A DNA stretch of 64,000 bases from Altericroceibacterium indicum. Its GTDB lineage: Bacteria > Pseudomonadota > Alphaproteobacteria > Sphingomonadales > Sphingomonadaceae. The stretch covers positions 62,001-126,000 of the forward strand of contig NZ_WTYQ01000003.1 in the NCBI RefSeq assembly GCF_009828105.1. The letters are read 5' to 3'. Within the stretch, counting starts at the first letter, position 1, and each line of letters begins with the position of its first letter. Below are positions 9,305-18,053 of this stretch, one piece after another. The notes under the pieces were generated by a model, which was not told the DNA's origin, ran no database searches, and saw nothing but the letters and a program-made list of their open reading frames with translations. A program made the translations under genes and the position numbers.

Positions 9305-11590
9305 ATGTCGATGGAATCTCATGACATGCTGATGAGCGAAACCCTTCGGGACCGGCTTACTGGCCGGCTTGATAGCTTGAGGTCTAACAGCATGCCGCCT
9401 GATAACCCTCGCATTGCCATGATCGGGAATTATCCACCGCGCAAATGCGGCATCGCAACGTTCACGGGAGATGTGCACGACAAGCTTTCGCAATATCACC
9501 CGGAAGTCAGTGTCGATCTTTATGCGCTCGATGATCCGAAAAGCCCGCTCCATTACACCAATATCGCCGGAACGATCGACCGCGCCTCGCCTGAAAGCTA
9601 TTTGCAGGCCGCCCAGGCCATCAACCGTTCAGCGGTGGACGCAGTGTGGTTGCAGCATGAATATGGCATCTTCGGTGGCGATTGCGGCGATATGGTCTGC
9701 GATTTCGTGGATACGCTCGCCGCGCCGCTGATTTTGACCCCGCATACGGTGCTGGCAGACCCTAGCCCCAAGCAGCGGGCCATTCTGGAACATCTGGTTG
9801 CCCGCGCGTCGCGGATTATGGTGATGTCCGAATATTCGCGCGATTTGCTGGCCGAAAGCTATGGCGCGCCACATGAATTGCTGGAAATCATTCCCCATGG
9901 CGCGCCCTTCCGCCCGTTTGGCAGGCAGGAAGAATATAAGGCCCGGCTGGGGCTTGGCGGCAAGAATGTCCTGATGACCTTTGGGCTTCTCAGCCCCGGC
10001 AAGGGGTTGGAGCTGGTGATTGAAGCCATGCCCGGCATTTTGCGCCGCCACCCCGATACGGTGTACCGGATTGTCGGGGCCACCCACCCCAATCTCGTCG
10101 CGGAGGAAGGCGAAGCCTATCGCGAAAAGCTGGCTGCTCTGGCAGAAGAGCTTGGCGTTGCAGACCATATCCAATGGGATGATCGCTTCCTTGAAACCGA
10201 TGATCTGCTCGATCAGTTGGAAGCCTGCGATATTTATCTCACGCCCTATCTCAATTTGCAGCAATCGACCTCCGGCACGCTGAGCTATGCGGTGGCGCTG
10301 GGCAAAGCGGTGATCGCAACGCCCTATCTCCATGCGCGTGAATTGCTGGCTAATGGCGTGGGCTGTCTGGTGGAGCCGGATTCCGCATTGGCGATCATGC
10401 ACACGGTGTGCGGGCTGCTCGATGATCCGCAAGAACTCTCAGCCCTGCAAAAGCGCGCCTATGCACGTGGACGGCAGACAATCTGGCCACGTTTTGCAGA
10501 TAAGACCGCAAATCTTATCCAATCCTGCATTCTGCATGACGGGAATCATGTGCCGCATGGCACCCGCCCCGGCCTCTCCGGCGTCTTTGCCATGTGCGAT
10601 GACACCGGCATGTTCCAACACGCCAATGGCATCGTGCCCGACCGCGCACATGGCTATTGCCTCGATGACAACGCCCGCGCGCTAATGCTGATGAATGTGG
10701 CGCAAGGGTTGTCAGTGGACGAGAGGATGCAGCGCAGCGTCACCTTTGCCTCCTTCATGCAGGCTGCGTGGAATGAAGACAAATCCTGTTTCCGCAATTT
10801 CTTGGGCTTTAACCGGCAATGGCTGGAGGAAAGCGGTTCGGATGATTCCAATGGCCGCAGCATTCGCGCTTTGGGGCACACTTTGCGCTATTCCACCGAT
10901 GCAGGCCTGCGCCGCTGGGCCAGGCATCTTTATGACAAGGTTTTGCCCCATTCGCTGAATCAGGACAGCCCACGCGCCACGGCTTTTGCCATGCTGGGGG
11001 CTGCCGATGCGCTTCACATTTTGCCAGACCACGGCGCATCACGAGAGGTTTTGACGGAAGGCGCGGCCTTTCTTTACCGCCTGCTCGAAGCATCCCGCCG
11101 GCCGGATTGGGCGTGGTTTGAAGCGGTGTTGGGCTATGACAACCCCCGTCTCTCACAAGCTCTGATTGAAGCCGGTCTGTTGCTGGAGGATGACACCTAT
11201 CTCGAAGCGGGGCTGGAAAGCCTCCAATGGATCAACACGCAGCAATGCAGCGAAACCGGTATGTTCCGCCCGATTGGCTCAGACAGTTTCGGCAAACCCT
11301 ATCGGCATTTGCCGTTTGACCAGCAACCGCTGGAAGCCCTCGCGGCGATAGAGTCCGCCCAATGCGGCTATCGCGCCACGGGCAAGAGATGCTGGCTGGA
11401 CCATGCCGAAAAGGCGTGGAACTGGTTCTTTGGCGGAAATGACCGGGGCGTGACGCTGGCCGACATCGCTACCGGGCGGTGCCGCGATGGCATTAATCCG
11501 CGCGGCGCAAACGAAAATTGTGGTGCCGAATCCATCCTTGCCTTCCAACTTTCTCATTATTCGATGGTGACACTTCCCGAGGCCCGCTAA
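9305..11590 (+). CDS. GT4 glycosyltransferase fused to a C-terminal helical domain
   Basis: A 761-residue, two-part protein. Residues about 35-420 form a GT-B, family 4 glycosyltransferase: NYPPRKCGIATFT at the donor-side N terminus, LQHEYGIFGG, FGLLSPGKGLE and the acceptor/donor loop LTPYLNLQQSTSGTLSYAVALGKAVIATPY with the usual late acidic segment. Residues about 430-755 are rich in Trp, His and Ala helices (CLDDNARALML, FDQQPLEALAAIES) and resemble an alpha/alpha toroid. AGGGGG before the ATG at 9305 decides the start over a TTG 19 codons earlier. It lies 31 bases upstream of a GH130-like gene. Sugar substrate unknown; mannose is a guess from the neighbour. Confidence 0.82.
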   Translation: MSMESHDMLMSETLRDRLTGRLDSLRSNSMPPDNPRIAMIGNYPPRKCGIATFTGDVHDKLSQYHPEVSVDLYALDDPKSPLHYTNIAGTIDRASPESYLQAAQAINRSAVDAVWLQHEYGIFGGDCGDMVCDFVDTLAAPLILTPHTVLADPSPKQRAILEHLVARASRIMVMSEYSRDLLAESYGAPHELLEIIPHGAPFRPFGRQEEYKARLGLGGKNVLMTFGLLSPGKGLELVIEAMPGILRRHPDTVYRIVGATHPNLVAEEGEAYREKLAALAEELGVADHIQWDDRFLETDDLLDQLEACDIYLTPYLNLQQSTSGTLSYAVALGKAVIATPYLHARELLANGVGCLVEPDSALAIMHTVCGLLDDPQELSALQKRAYARGRQTIWPRFADKTANLIQSCILHDGNHVPHGTRPGLSGVFAMCDDTGMFQHANGIVPDRAHGYCLDDNARALMLMNVAQGLSVDERMQRSVTFASFMQAAWNEDKSCFRNFLGFNRQWLEESGSDDSNGRSIRALGHTLRYSTDAGLRRWARHLYDKVLPHSLNQDSPRATAFAMLGAADALHILPDHGASREVLTEGAAFLYRLLEASRRPDWAWFEAVLGYDNPRLSQALIEAGLLLEDDTYLEAGLESLQWINTQQCSETGMFRPIGSDSFGKPYRHLPFDQQPLEALAAIESAQCGYRATGKRCWLDHAEKAWNWFFGGNDRGVTLADIATGRCRDGINPRGANENCGAESILAFQLSHYSMVTLPEAR

Positions 11591-11621
11591 CATTCCGACC
11601 GAGCCTTTCGGAGAAAAAGTC

Positions 11622-12932
11622 GTGAAGATGGATAGGGAATGCATGACGAGCCCTTTGCAGGTTTTGGAAACACGCCTTCACGCTGATCCTTCGCGGGTTG
11701 TGCTGCGGCCATTTCACCTCAGTTGGCAGGCCAAGAATGCTCCCGGCGGCAGGGCTGGCCAATTGGTGCAGGACATTCTCAGCCTCAGCGAAGAAGAGGC
11801 AGTGGAGGAATATGCCCGTGTGGTGGCCGATTTTGGCGAGCGCCACTGGCATACGGAAAGCCTGTTTGAAGATCGCTTTGCCGAAGTAGCAGAAGAGCTG
11901 GGCATGGATTCCAGCGCATTATCCACCACCTGCAAACGGTTGATTGGTGCCTATTTCTGCCACGAATATACCTATGCCGCTGCCGCTTTGATGAATCCGT
12001 CCATCGTGCCTCACCCCGACCAAAGCGGGATGACAGGCGAAGCGATGCGTTTTGTCATGACGCTGAGAGCAGTGGGCGAAGGGCACATCAGTTCCGTGGT
12101 GTTTCGTGAAGGGATTGCCTATCCTGATGGGACTTTTACCCTCTGGCCGCAGGGGCCATTTGCAACGTCCGTGGATCTGGAAGACGCTTCGCTCAGTGCC
12201 AGTTCGGGCGCAGTGACGGTGCGCCGCCACCCGGAAAGCACTCTGTCCAATACGGTGATTTTCCCGATCACAGAGCAGCAGCGCAATGGCCTGGAAGATC
12301 TGCGCCTGACGCGGTTCGATCACGGTGAGGGCAAATTCGAATGGATCGGCACCTATACGGCCTATTCCGGTTCCTCGATCCGCTCCGAATTGCTGCGCAC
12401 GGAAGATTTCCGCCGCATGACGCTCGAACCCATCAAGGGTGAAGCGGGCCGCAATAAGGGCATGGCGCTGTTCCCTAAGAAGATCGACGGCAAATATGCG
12501 ATGATCGGGCGGCAGGATGGCAAGAACCTGTTCCTCCTCACATCGGATAGACTGGATTGCTGGGACGATGAAGGTGTGCTCCTGATGGAGCCTCAATATC
12601 CATGGGAATTTATCCAGATCGGCAATTGCGGCAGCCCCATCCTCACCGATGCTGGCTGGCTGGTGATCACCCATGGCGTGGGGGCGATGCGCAAATATGC
12701 GCTGGGCTGCGCCTTGCTCGATAAGGATGATCCGTCCAGAGTTCTGGGCCGGACAGAGCACCCCATCCTCACCGCTGTTGATGCCGATCGTTCCGGCTAT
12801 GTGCCCAATGTCGTCTACACCTGCGGGGCATTGTATATCGGGGATCGCCTGCTGATCCCTTATGGCCTGTCAGACAGCGCCGTGGGCTTTGCCACCGTGG
12901 AGCTGGCAGAACTGCTTGATATGTTGGTGTGA
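11622..12932 (+). CDS. GH130-like glycosidase/phosphorylase
   Basis: A 436-residue protein of the five-bladed beta-propeller glycoside hydrolase family 130 type, whose studied members phosphorolyse or hydrolyse beta-mannosides. NPSIVPHPDQ and GLEDLRLTRF (matching the ED-R segment bearing the catalytic acid) and the late ITHGVGAMRKYALGCALLD and IPYGLSDSAVGFATVEL segments fit the family. The GTG at 11622 has GGAG eight bases upstream; ATG codons at 11628 and 11643 are alternatives. No signal peptide is visible, so it should act in the cytoplasm. Probably co-transcribed with the GT4 gene. Confidence 0.82.
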   Translation: MKMDRECMTSPLQVLETRLHADPSRVVLRPFHLSWQAKNAPGGRAGQLVQDILSLSEEEAVEEYARVVADFGERHWHTESLFEDRFAEVAEELGMDSSALSTTCKRLIGAYFCHEYTYAAAALMNPSIVPHPDQSGMTGEAMRFVMTLRAVGEGHISSVVFREGIAYPDGTFTLWPQGPFATSVDLEDASLSASSGAVTVRRHPESTLSNTVIFPITEQQRNGLEDLRLTRFDHGEGKFEWIGTYTAYSGSSIRSELLRTEDFRRMTLEPIKGEAGRNKGMALFPKKIDGKYAMIGRQDGKNLFLLTSDRLDCWDDEGVLLMEPQYPWEFIQIGNCGSPILTDAGWLVITHGVGAMRKYALGCALLDKDDPSRVLGRTEHPILTAVDADRSGYVPNVVYTCGALYIGDRLLIPYGLSDSAVGFATVELAELLDMLV

Positions 12933-12963
12933 ACCAATTGCAGGGCTGTGGGTTCGGTCCATA

Positions 12964-13863
12964 ATGGCCTTAACACATTCTTTGAACATCGCGCCTGCCG
13001 GTCCCAATTTTGGAGACGATGCGGCGCTCGTTGCCTGTGCGGATCAGGATGCGGCCTTGTGCACATTGATCGGCATAGAGGGCAGCTTTTCGCGCAGGCT
13101 GGGCGCTCAATTGGCGATTGGGGCGCAAGGCGTGCTGGCAGGCAGCCTCGCCGATGGGTGCCTTGAGAACCAATTGGTGACTGAAGCGCAAGAAGCCCGG
13201 CGCGAAGGTGGCCCGCGCCTTGTGCGCTTTGGAGCCGGATCGCCTTCGATCGATTTTCGCCTGCCCTGTGGTTCGGGACTTGATATCTGGGTTGATCCTA
13301 CGCCAGACCGCGCCGCCTGCCAGCATGTTGCACGGGAATTGCGGGCCCGTCGCCCGGCATCTCTGGCGCTGGACCTGCCAGCAGACAGCGCGCCCCATCT
13401 ACTACGCCAGCGCGACTATATCCCTGCGATCAAGCTAATCCTGTTTGGCGAAGGGCCAGAACTGACCAGCCTTGCTTTGCTGGCCGAAGCGTCTGGCATT
13501 GGGTGCGACATCTATTCGCGCGACGATCCCCAGCGCCTCTCGCTCGGCCAGGCACCGGTAGGGGCGGAAGCAGACCTCTGGACAGCGATTATCTTGCTGT
13601 TCCACGATCACGAATGGGAAGTGCCACTGCTGCAATGGGCGCTCGATACGCCTGCCTTCCTGATCGGCGCTCAAGGCGGCCGGATTGCCCGCGAAGCCCG
13701 GCGCGATGCGCTGGCGTCATCTGGGATGAGCGCCAATGCGATCAACCGGACCGTCAGCCCCATCGGCCTCATCCCCCATAGCCGCGACCCGCAGGTGCTG
13801 GCCGTTTCAGTGCTCGCCGAAGTGATCGCTGCCTATGAAGCGGCCTACCGCCGCAATGGCTGA
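12964..13863 (+). CDS. XdhC/CoxI family molybdenum hydroxylase maturation factor
   Basis: A 299-residue XdhC-like protein. XdhC binds sulfurated molybdenum cofactor and inserts it into xanthine dehydrogenase-type enzymes. The N-terminal XdhC_CoxI part includes CTLIGIEGSFSRRLGAQLAIG and GSLADGCLENQLVTEA, matching the conserved SVSGGC-E region only loosely. The C-terminal Rossmann part has ILFGEGPELTSLALLAEASG and ends NAINRTVSPIGLIPHSRDPQVLAVSVLAEVIA, a strong family signature. The ATG at 12964 has no good ribosome binding site. It overlaps the next gene by eight bases. A client enzyme subunit is seen only at the far right of the window. Confidence 0.85.
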   Translation: MALTHSLNIAPAGPNFGDDAALVACADQDAALCTLIGIEGSFSRRLGAQLAIGAQGVLAGSLADGCLENQLVTEAQEARREGGPRLVRFGAGSPSIDFRLPCGSGLDIWVDPTPDRAACQHVARELRARRPASLALDLPADSAPHLLRQRDYIPAIKLILFGEGPELTSLALLAEASGIGCDIYSRDDPQRLSLGQAPVGAEADLWTAIILLFHDHEWEVPLLQWALDTPAFLIGAQGGRIAREARRDALASSGMSANAINRTVSPIGLIPHSRDPQVLAVSVLAEVIAAYEAAYRRNG

Positions 13864-14443
13864 GCGCCTGCTCGTCGCGGTGCTGGCGGCGGGCCTTGCC
13901 ACACGCTTTGGCGGCGGCAAATTGGATGCCCGCTGCGCCGGAAAGCCGCTTGGCCAATGGGCACTGGATGCGGTGGCCGATGCAGGGCTTTTGTCCGGCA
14001 TCATCATCACCAATCCCGCGCCGCCTCTCTTTGCCACACAAGCGAAAGACTGGCGTATCTGCATTAATCCCGAGCCGGAACGGGGGTTATCGTCCTCGCT
14101 CGCGCTGGTGGGAACCCACGCTTTGGCGCATGGCTTTGAGACAGCACTGGTCCTGCTGGGCGATATGCCGCTGGTGACGCCGGAGCATCTGCAGGACCTG
14201 TGCCACGTCGCGCCATCAGCCACGGATTACGGCCACAACCGTCCCGGTGTTCCGGCCCTGCTCACTCGCGATCTGCTGGAGGCTTGCGCTGCGCTGGAAG
14301 GGGACCGGGGTGCTGGCCCTTTGCTCTCCGCCCACAAAAATCTGCACCTCGTGCCCGCAGATACCGCCATGTTGCTTGATGTGGATCGCCCGGAAGATCT
14401 GGCCCTGGCCGAAAGCTATCTCCTCGAAAAACCCTCTCCTTAA
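13856..14443 (+). CDS. MocA-like molybdenum cofactor nucleotidyltransferase
   Basis: A 195-residue nucleotidyltransferase. The MobA/MocA signature LAAGLATRFGGGKL at the N terminus binds the nucleotide, and VLLGDMPLVT carries the metal-binding aspartate. GHNRPGVPALLTRDLLEAC and GDRGAGPLL are typical of MocA, which attaches CMP to molybdopterin for the xanthine dehydrogenase family. Its start overlaps the XdhC stop, so the two are translationally coupled and likely work on the same enzyme. Its TAA overlaps the convergent tadE stop within TTAA. Confidence 0.85.
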   Translation: MAERLLVAVLAAGLATRFGGGKLDARCAGKPLGQWALDAVADAGLLSGIIITNPAPPLFATQAKDWRICINPEPERGLSSSLALVGTHALAHGFETALVLLGDMPLVTPEHLQDLCHVAPSATDYGHNRPGVPALLTRDLLEACAALEGDRGAGPLLSAHKNLHLVPADTAMLLDVDRPEDLALAESYLLEKPSP

Positions 14444-14853
14444 CCCAGCACCGGATAGCAGGCCGTGGCGACCAAGGTGCCACCCATCCCCGGCACAAAG
14501 CCTGTGACTGGTGAATCAAACGCCTTCCTGATTGTCACCAGATTGGCCCCGGCATAGCCCTGACAGGTGGCGTTGCCCTTCAGCGTAATATTGCCATCGG
14601 CAATCGCCACACCATAATTGGCCGCACGTCTTTTGGCATATTCGCGCTGGCTCGCTTCATCGGGGCAATCGGTTTCGAGCGACATGCAACGCGCCGTGCT
14701 GAAAGCCACTTCATCCAGCGTCTGCCGGGTCCAGATCATCCTCCCGCCCTCAATCACCCCGAACAGCATCAAGAAGAACACCGGCGCAATCAGCGCGAAT
14801 TCCACCGCGCTCGCACCTTTCTGGCAGGATCGGAGGCGCTGCAAAATCATCAT
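14440..14853 (-). CDS. TadE-family pilus assembly protein (second tadE-like gene)
   Basis: A 137-residue pseudopilin-like protein. KGASAVEFALIAPVFFLMLFGVIEGGRMIW is the TadE signature: a conserved Glu inside a single N-terminal helix. Four cysteines in the C-terminal part suggest periplasmic disulfides. TadE/F proteins are minor parts of the Flp/Tad pilus machine. The gene is third in a minus-strand set and overlaps the preceding stop codon by four bases. No prepilin peptidase, TadA ATPase or secretin gene is in the window. Confidence 0.87.
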   Translation of the reverse strand: MMILQRLRSCQKGASAVEFALIAPVFFLMLFGVIEGGRMIWTRQTLDEVAFSTARCMSLETDCPDEASQREYAKRRAANYGVAIADGNITLKGNATCQGYAGANLVTIRKAFDSPVTGFVPGMGGTLVATACYPVLG

Positions 14854-15350
14854 TCCAGACGCACCGTGGCTTTCTGTTCAATCTCCGCATTGGTCAGCAC
14901 ACCATTGGGCAGGATCATCGGCACATAGGGGCGCGATGCTTTGATCGTCATATAATAGCCAGCCGTAGAATTGGCGGTTACGCCAGTACCCGTGCAGACA
15001 GCGCCGCAGGTTTTGGATAGATAGCTTCCATCAGACTTCAGGCAGGCGCAGGTTCGCCCGTTCCTCTTGCATGTCCCATCATTGCAAGTGATCGTGACAG
15101 TGAGATCGGGGCTTTCTGCCAGAGCGCGGACATAATCGGGCAGTTCATCGAATTTCACATCTTCGCGATTGTTGAAGCTTGCCACACTGGCAGCCGACAC
15201 AGCTTCATCCACTTGCCCGCGCTGGATATAATACATCCCGAAATCAAGCGCTGCCATCACCACGAAGAAGAACAGAACCGTCCACAGGGCAAATTCCACT
15301 GCCACCGCGCCGCGTTCATCGCGGGCGAGCCTGTGCATGAAAGCCCGCAT
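14850..15350 (-). CDS. TadE-family pilus assembly protein (first tadE-like gene)
   Basis: A 166-residue protein with RDERGAVAVEFALWTVLFFFVVMAALDFGMYYIQRGQ, the TadE helix with its conserved Glu, at residues about 10-45. The exported part has a cluster of Cys residues (TCNDGTCKRNGRTCACLK) that may form disulfides. The ATG at 15350 overlaps the upstream stop by one base (TGATG), which decides the start over a longer in-frame option. It is coupled to the large TadG-like gene before it and to the second tadE-like gene after it. Confidence 0.87.
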   Translation of the reverse strand: MRAFMHRLARDERGAVAVEFALWTVLFFFVVMAALDFGMYYIQRGQVDEAVSAASVASFNNREDVKFDELPDYVRALAESPDLTVTITCNDGTCKRNGRTCACLKSDGSYLSKTCGAVCTGTGVTANSTAGYYMTIKASRPYVPMILPNGVLTNAEIEQKATVRLE

Positions 15351-17401
15351 CAGCGCACCAGCCTGATATCGCCGGACGAACCCGATCCGGCATTGCCGAG
15401 CATCGATTTGCAGGCAGACCCGGTCGCCGCGCCACCCGTCACAGAAATCTTGTCTCCGACCAGCGAAAAACACTGCCCATTATCCACCGTGGCATTACCA
15501 CCCGACAGTTTGATTTCAGCCTTGGGGAAATAGATCACCCCGCCAAACACATTGCTGGAACCACCCGACCAGGTGACATGGTTGGTGGTCATACTCGCCA
15601 GTAACATTTCACCAATCTGTGCCCCGCTCACACTTTCTGTGGCTGCGAGCAGTTTGGTTCTCGCGCCGCCAGACAGGTTGAGCGCCCCTTGCAGGATAAA
15701 GCTGACATTGACGCCCGCCATATCGAAACCGGCCACATTCACCCCTTCCAGCATCTGGCCGTAAGTCTTGCCGTTGACTTTGGAGGTATAGGGCCAGGTC
15801 GCGCCCCCGGTTCCATTGGAGACATCGCCATTCACAGTGTAGCGCCCAGCCCCGAACAGAGCGCCGCCTTTGATCGACATATCGCCATTGATGTAGTGAT
15901 TGGCTGTCTTGCCAAAAGCGATCTTGCTGCCGCCATCGGTGGAGATCGTACCATCAGCACTGAAGGTTCCATCACCCATCAGAAACGCACCGCTGCCCTG
16001 CAACTGAACGGCATTGCCATTGGCCACCTTGCCCAGCACGACATTGCCATTGCCGATTGCCAATTCGCTATCGCCGCCAACCTGCACGCCTTTGCGAGCG
16101 ACGAAATCACCCGACCCAAGGCCTGCTGTACCACCCCCGCCAAGGTCCACCATGCCAAAATAATGGCTGCCATTACCCATCCGTAGATGTTGGCCACCCC
16201 CCAGCTTCAAATCATCATTGATGATGACATTGCCATTGCCCTTGGTGTTGGTGCCGGCAAAAATGACCTTGCCGCTACCAATCCACAAGGCCCCATCGCC
16301 GATGGTGACACCGCTATAGCCTGTGTCAAAACCGCCGTTCACGTAAAGATTGGCATTCCCGAAATTGAAGCTCGAACCGTCATGATCGAAACCATTGGCA
16401 ATGGTGATGTTTGACCCATTTTCGAACCGCACATTGATGCCGCCTGCTACGGTAAGCTTGCCGATCGTATAATTGCCAGCCGGCACCACATAGTCGCCAG
16501 TGGTGCCCACCCGATAGGCTTTCACCGCATTGGACGGGTTCCAACTGAAATCCCAATTGCTGCCATTAGGAGTGGTGGGATCGCCAAAGCTGGGCATCGC
16601 CGCTGTGGTCCCCAGCTTGCTAAAGGCCGAAGCCAGCTCTGCATTTTCCGCCCAGGGGTCGGTCAGGACAGTAGTCTGATTGATGCGTTTATCTTCTGGG
16701 GGGATATTGCTGTTCCAGTCAGGCGCTTTGAATGAACCGCCATAGCGCAGTGTTTCCGCTTCCAGTTTCCCGTAACCAACGGTGATGTCGCCTTCCCCGG
16801 AAATAATATCGTTCCCGCGGATCAATTCGCCCTTATTGTCAATCGAACCCACCGCCGCCACCGCGCAATCGGGCGCATCGATCGAAGCGCCGCCGGTCAC
16901 GGTGATGGCCGCCGCGCCATCGGACAGCGCCAGATAGCAAGGCGCAGAATACGGGTCATCGCTGAACAAGATCGCATAGCTTTCGGCAGACACATTATAG
17001 TTGCCGGAAAAGCCGAGCACGCGCGCCAGCATATAGGGCACGGGCTTGGTCACCACCACGCGCACGGACTCATCGCCTTCTTCAGGGAAGTTTTTCACCA
17101 GACTGGCGGCAACATTGGCACCGGTCAGTCCATTGGCCAGGGCCATATTCTGCGCTGTGGGGGTGAGGATTCCCGCCTCGGCCTTCGCTTTATAAGCCAT
17201 GGCTGCCGCCAGCGCGCCCATATCGGCAGCACGCTGATTGAAGACCCTTTGTTCATACCCACGATTGAGGTCCACCGCCAGACCAGCCGACCCGATAACC
17301 ACCGGCAGGCTCAGCGCGGCGATGATCATCACATTACCTTGAAAGTCACCTGATAGGTGGCGCAAGGCACGGAAAATATTCATTATTATGATGCGACTCA
17401 T
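15350..17401 (-). CDS. TadG-like protein with large Gly/Asn-rich repeat domain
   Basis: A 683-residue protein. Residues about 1-75 match TadG: SGDFQGNVMIIAALSLPVVIGSAGLAVDLNRGYEQR, one membrane helix followed by a coil, then the conserved VTKPVPYMLARVLGF region to about 150. From about 160 to 680 the von Willebrand domain usual in TadG is missing. In its place are short, irregular units rich in G, N and D (GDGALWIGSGKVIFAG, GNGNVVLGKVANGNAV) that look like a beta-solenoid. Starts at 17401 or the ATG at 17383 are both possible; neither has a clear ribosome binding site. First gene of the tad set. Adhesive or scaffold role is inference. Confidence 0.75.
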   Translation of the reverse strand: MSRIIIMNIFRALRHLSGDFQGNVMIIAALSLPVVIGSAGLAVDLNRGYEQRVFNQRAADMGALAAAMAYKAKAEAGILTPTAQNMALANGLTGANVAASLVKNFPEEGDESVRVVVTKPVPYMLARVLGFSGNYNVSAESYAILFSDDPYSAPCYLALSDGAAAITVTGGASIDAPDCAVAAVGSIDNKGELIRGNDIISGEGDITVGYGKLEAETLRYGGSFKAPDWNSNIPPEDKRINQTTVLTDPWAENAELASAFSKLGTTAAMPSFGDPTTPNGSNWDFSWNPSNAVKAYRVGTTGDYVVPAGNYTIGKLTVAGGINVRFENGSNITIANGFDHDGSSFNFGNANLYVNGGFDTGYSGVTIGDGALWIGSGKVIFAGTNTKGNGNVIINDDLKLGGGQHLRMGNGSHYFGMVDLGGGGTAGLGSGDFVARKGVQVGGDSELAIGNGNVVLGKVANGNAVQLQGSGAFLMGDGTFSADGTISTDGGSKIAFGKTANHYINGDMSIKGGALFGAGRYTVNGDVSNGTGGATWPYTSKVNGKTYGQMLEGVNVAGFDMAGVNVSFILQGALNLSGGARTKLLAATESVSGAQIGEMLLASMTTNHVTWSGGSSNVFGGVIYFPKAEIKLSGGNATVDNGQCFSLVGDKISVTGGAATGSACKSMLGNAGSGSSGDIRLVR

Positions 17402-17490
17402 AATATCGGAATTACGATCTATTGGTTAAGATTTGCCTGCTAACCGGCCTCGCCCATCCGGGGAACACCTGCGCCGAGGACACATAAAGC

Positions 17491-17519
17491 TTGACATTTA
17501 TAACCATATTGGTTATATG
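17491..17519 (+). promoter_or_regulatory. promoter with operator-like palindrome in the spacer
   Basis: TTGACA (17491-17496) and TATATG (17514-17519) are 17 bases apart. Between them lies TATAACCATATTGGTTATA (17499-17517), an inverted repeat with eight-base arms and a three-base centre. A repressor bound there would block RNA polymerase. No convincing gene follows on the plus strand. It may instead regulate the minus-strand tad genes, whose start is about 100 bases to the left. Confidence 0.45.
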
Positions 17520-17584
17520 CTCCAGCACTTCTCACCATTGAGAAGGTGATATCGGGAGGCTGCAAGGCCGGCTTGTTTCCTCCT

Positions 17585-17616
17585 TTTGCCTGTATGGTTT
17601 GCGTCAGACAGGCAAA
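17585..17616. repeat. inverted repeat, nine-base arms
   Basis: TTTGCCTGT (17585-17593) and ACAGGCAAA (17608-17616) are perfect inverted copies separated by 14 bases. It lies about 70 bases downstream of the promoter at 17491. Confidence 0.55.
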
Positions 17617-18053
17617 CGCGGCCGGTGTGGTTTGGCGGCGCTGGTGACGATGCAACAAAGTCCCAGCCCACGGCAAGGCACGCCAGATGAATGTGACAGG
17701 ATGTTTGCGGTTTCCTGTGGCCCTTTTTCATCCCTGCCCCTGTATTCCGGGCAGGCTCTCAAAGGGGAAAACAGGCCGCCAGTGGCATGGTGTATCAGCC
17801 ATGCGGATGGGATCAGCGGGTCGCGAGCCCCCGCCCCTTTCCGGCCTGTTATCATGGACGACCGCCCTTCAAGCGGTTCGGGCCAAACCGGCATGTCGCG
17901 GAGCGATGCGTGCCGGTCATTCGCACCCAGCACCTCCGCCGCACCAGCGTAGCGCCCCTGGCGCCACGCCGGCCGCGCGGTATCTTTATGCGCAGGCAGA
18001 TAAGGTCCGGGTTCGCCGCCGGATGGGGCAGCGTGCCCGAACTCTCTTGGCGG

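Larger units (their letters stand above)
17402..18053. other. intergenic region of about 650 bases without a clear gene
   Basis: Several overlapping open frames exist on both strands, but none has recognisable family character or a convincing start. The left part contains a promoter/operator arrangement (17491-17519) and an inverted repeat (17585-17616). The right part is GC-rich and featureless to me. Confidence 0.5.
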
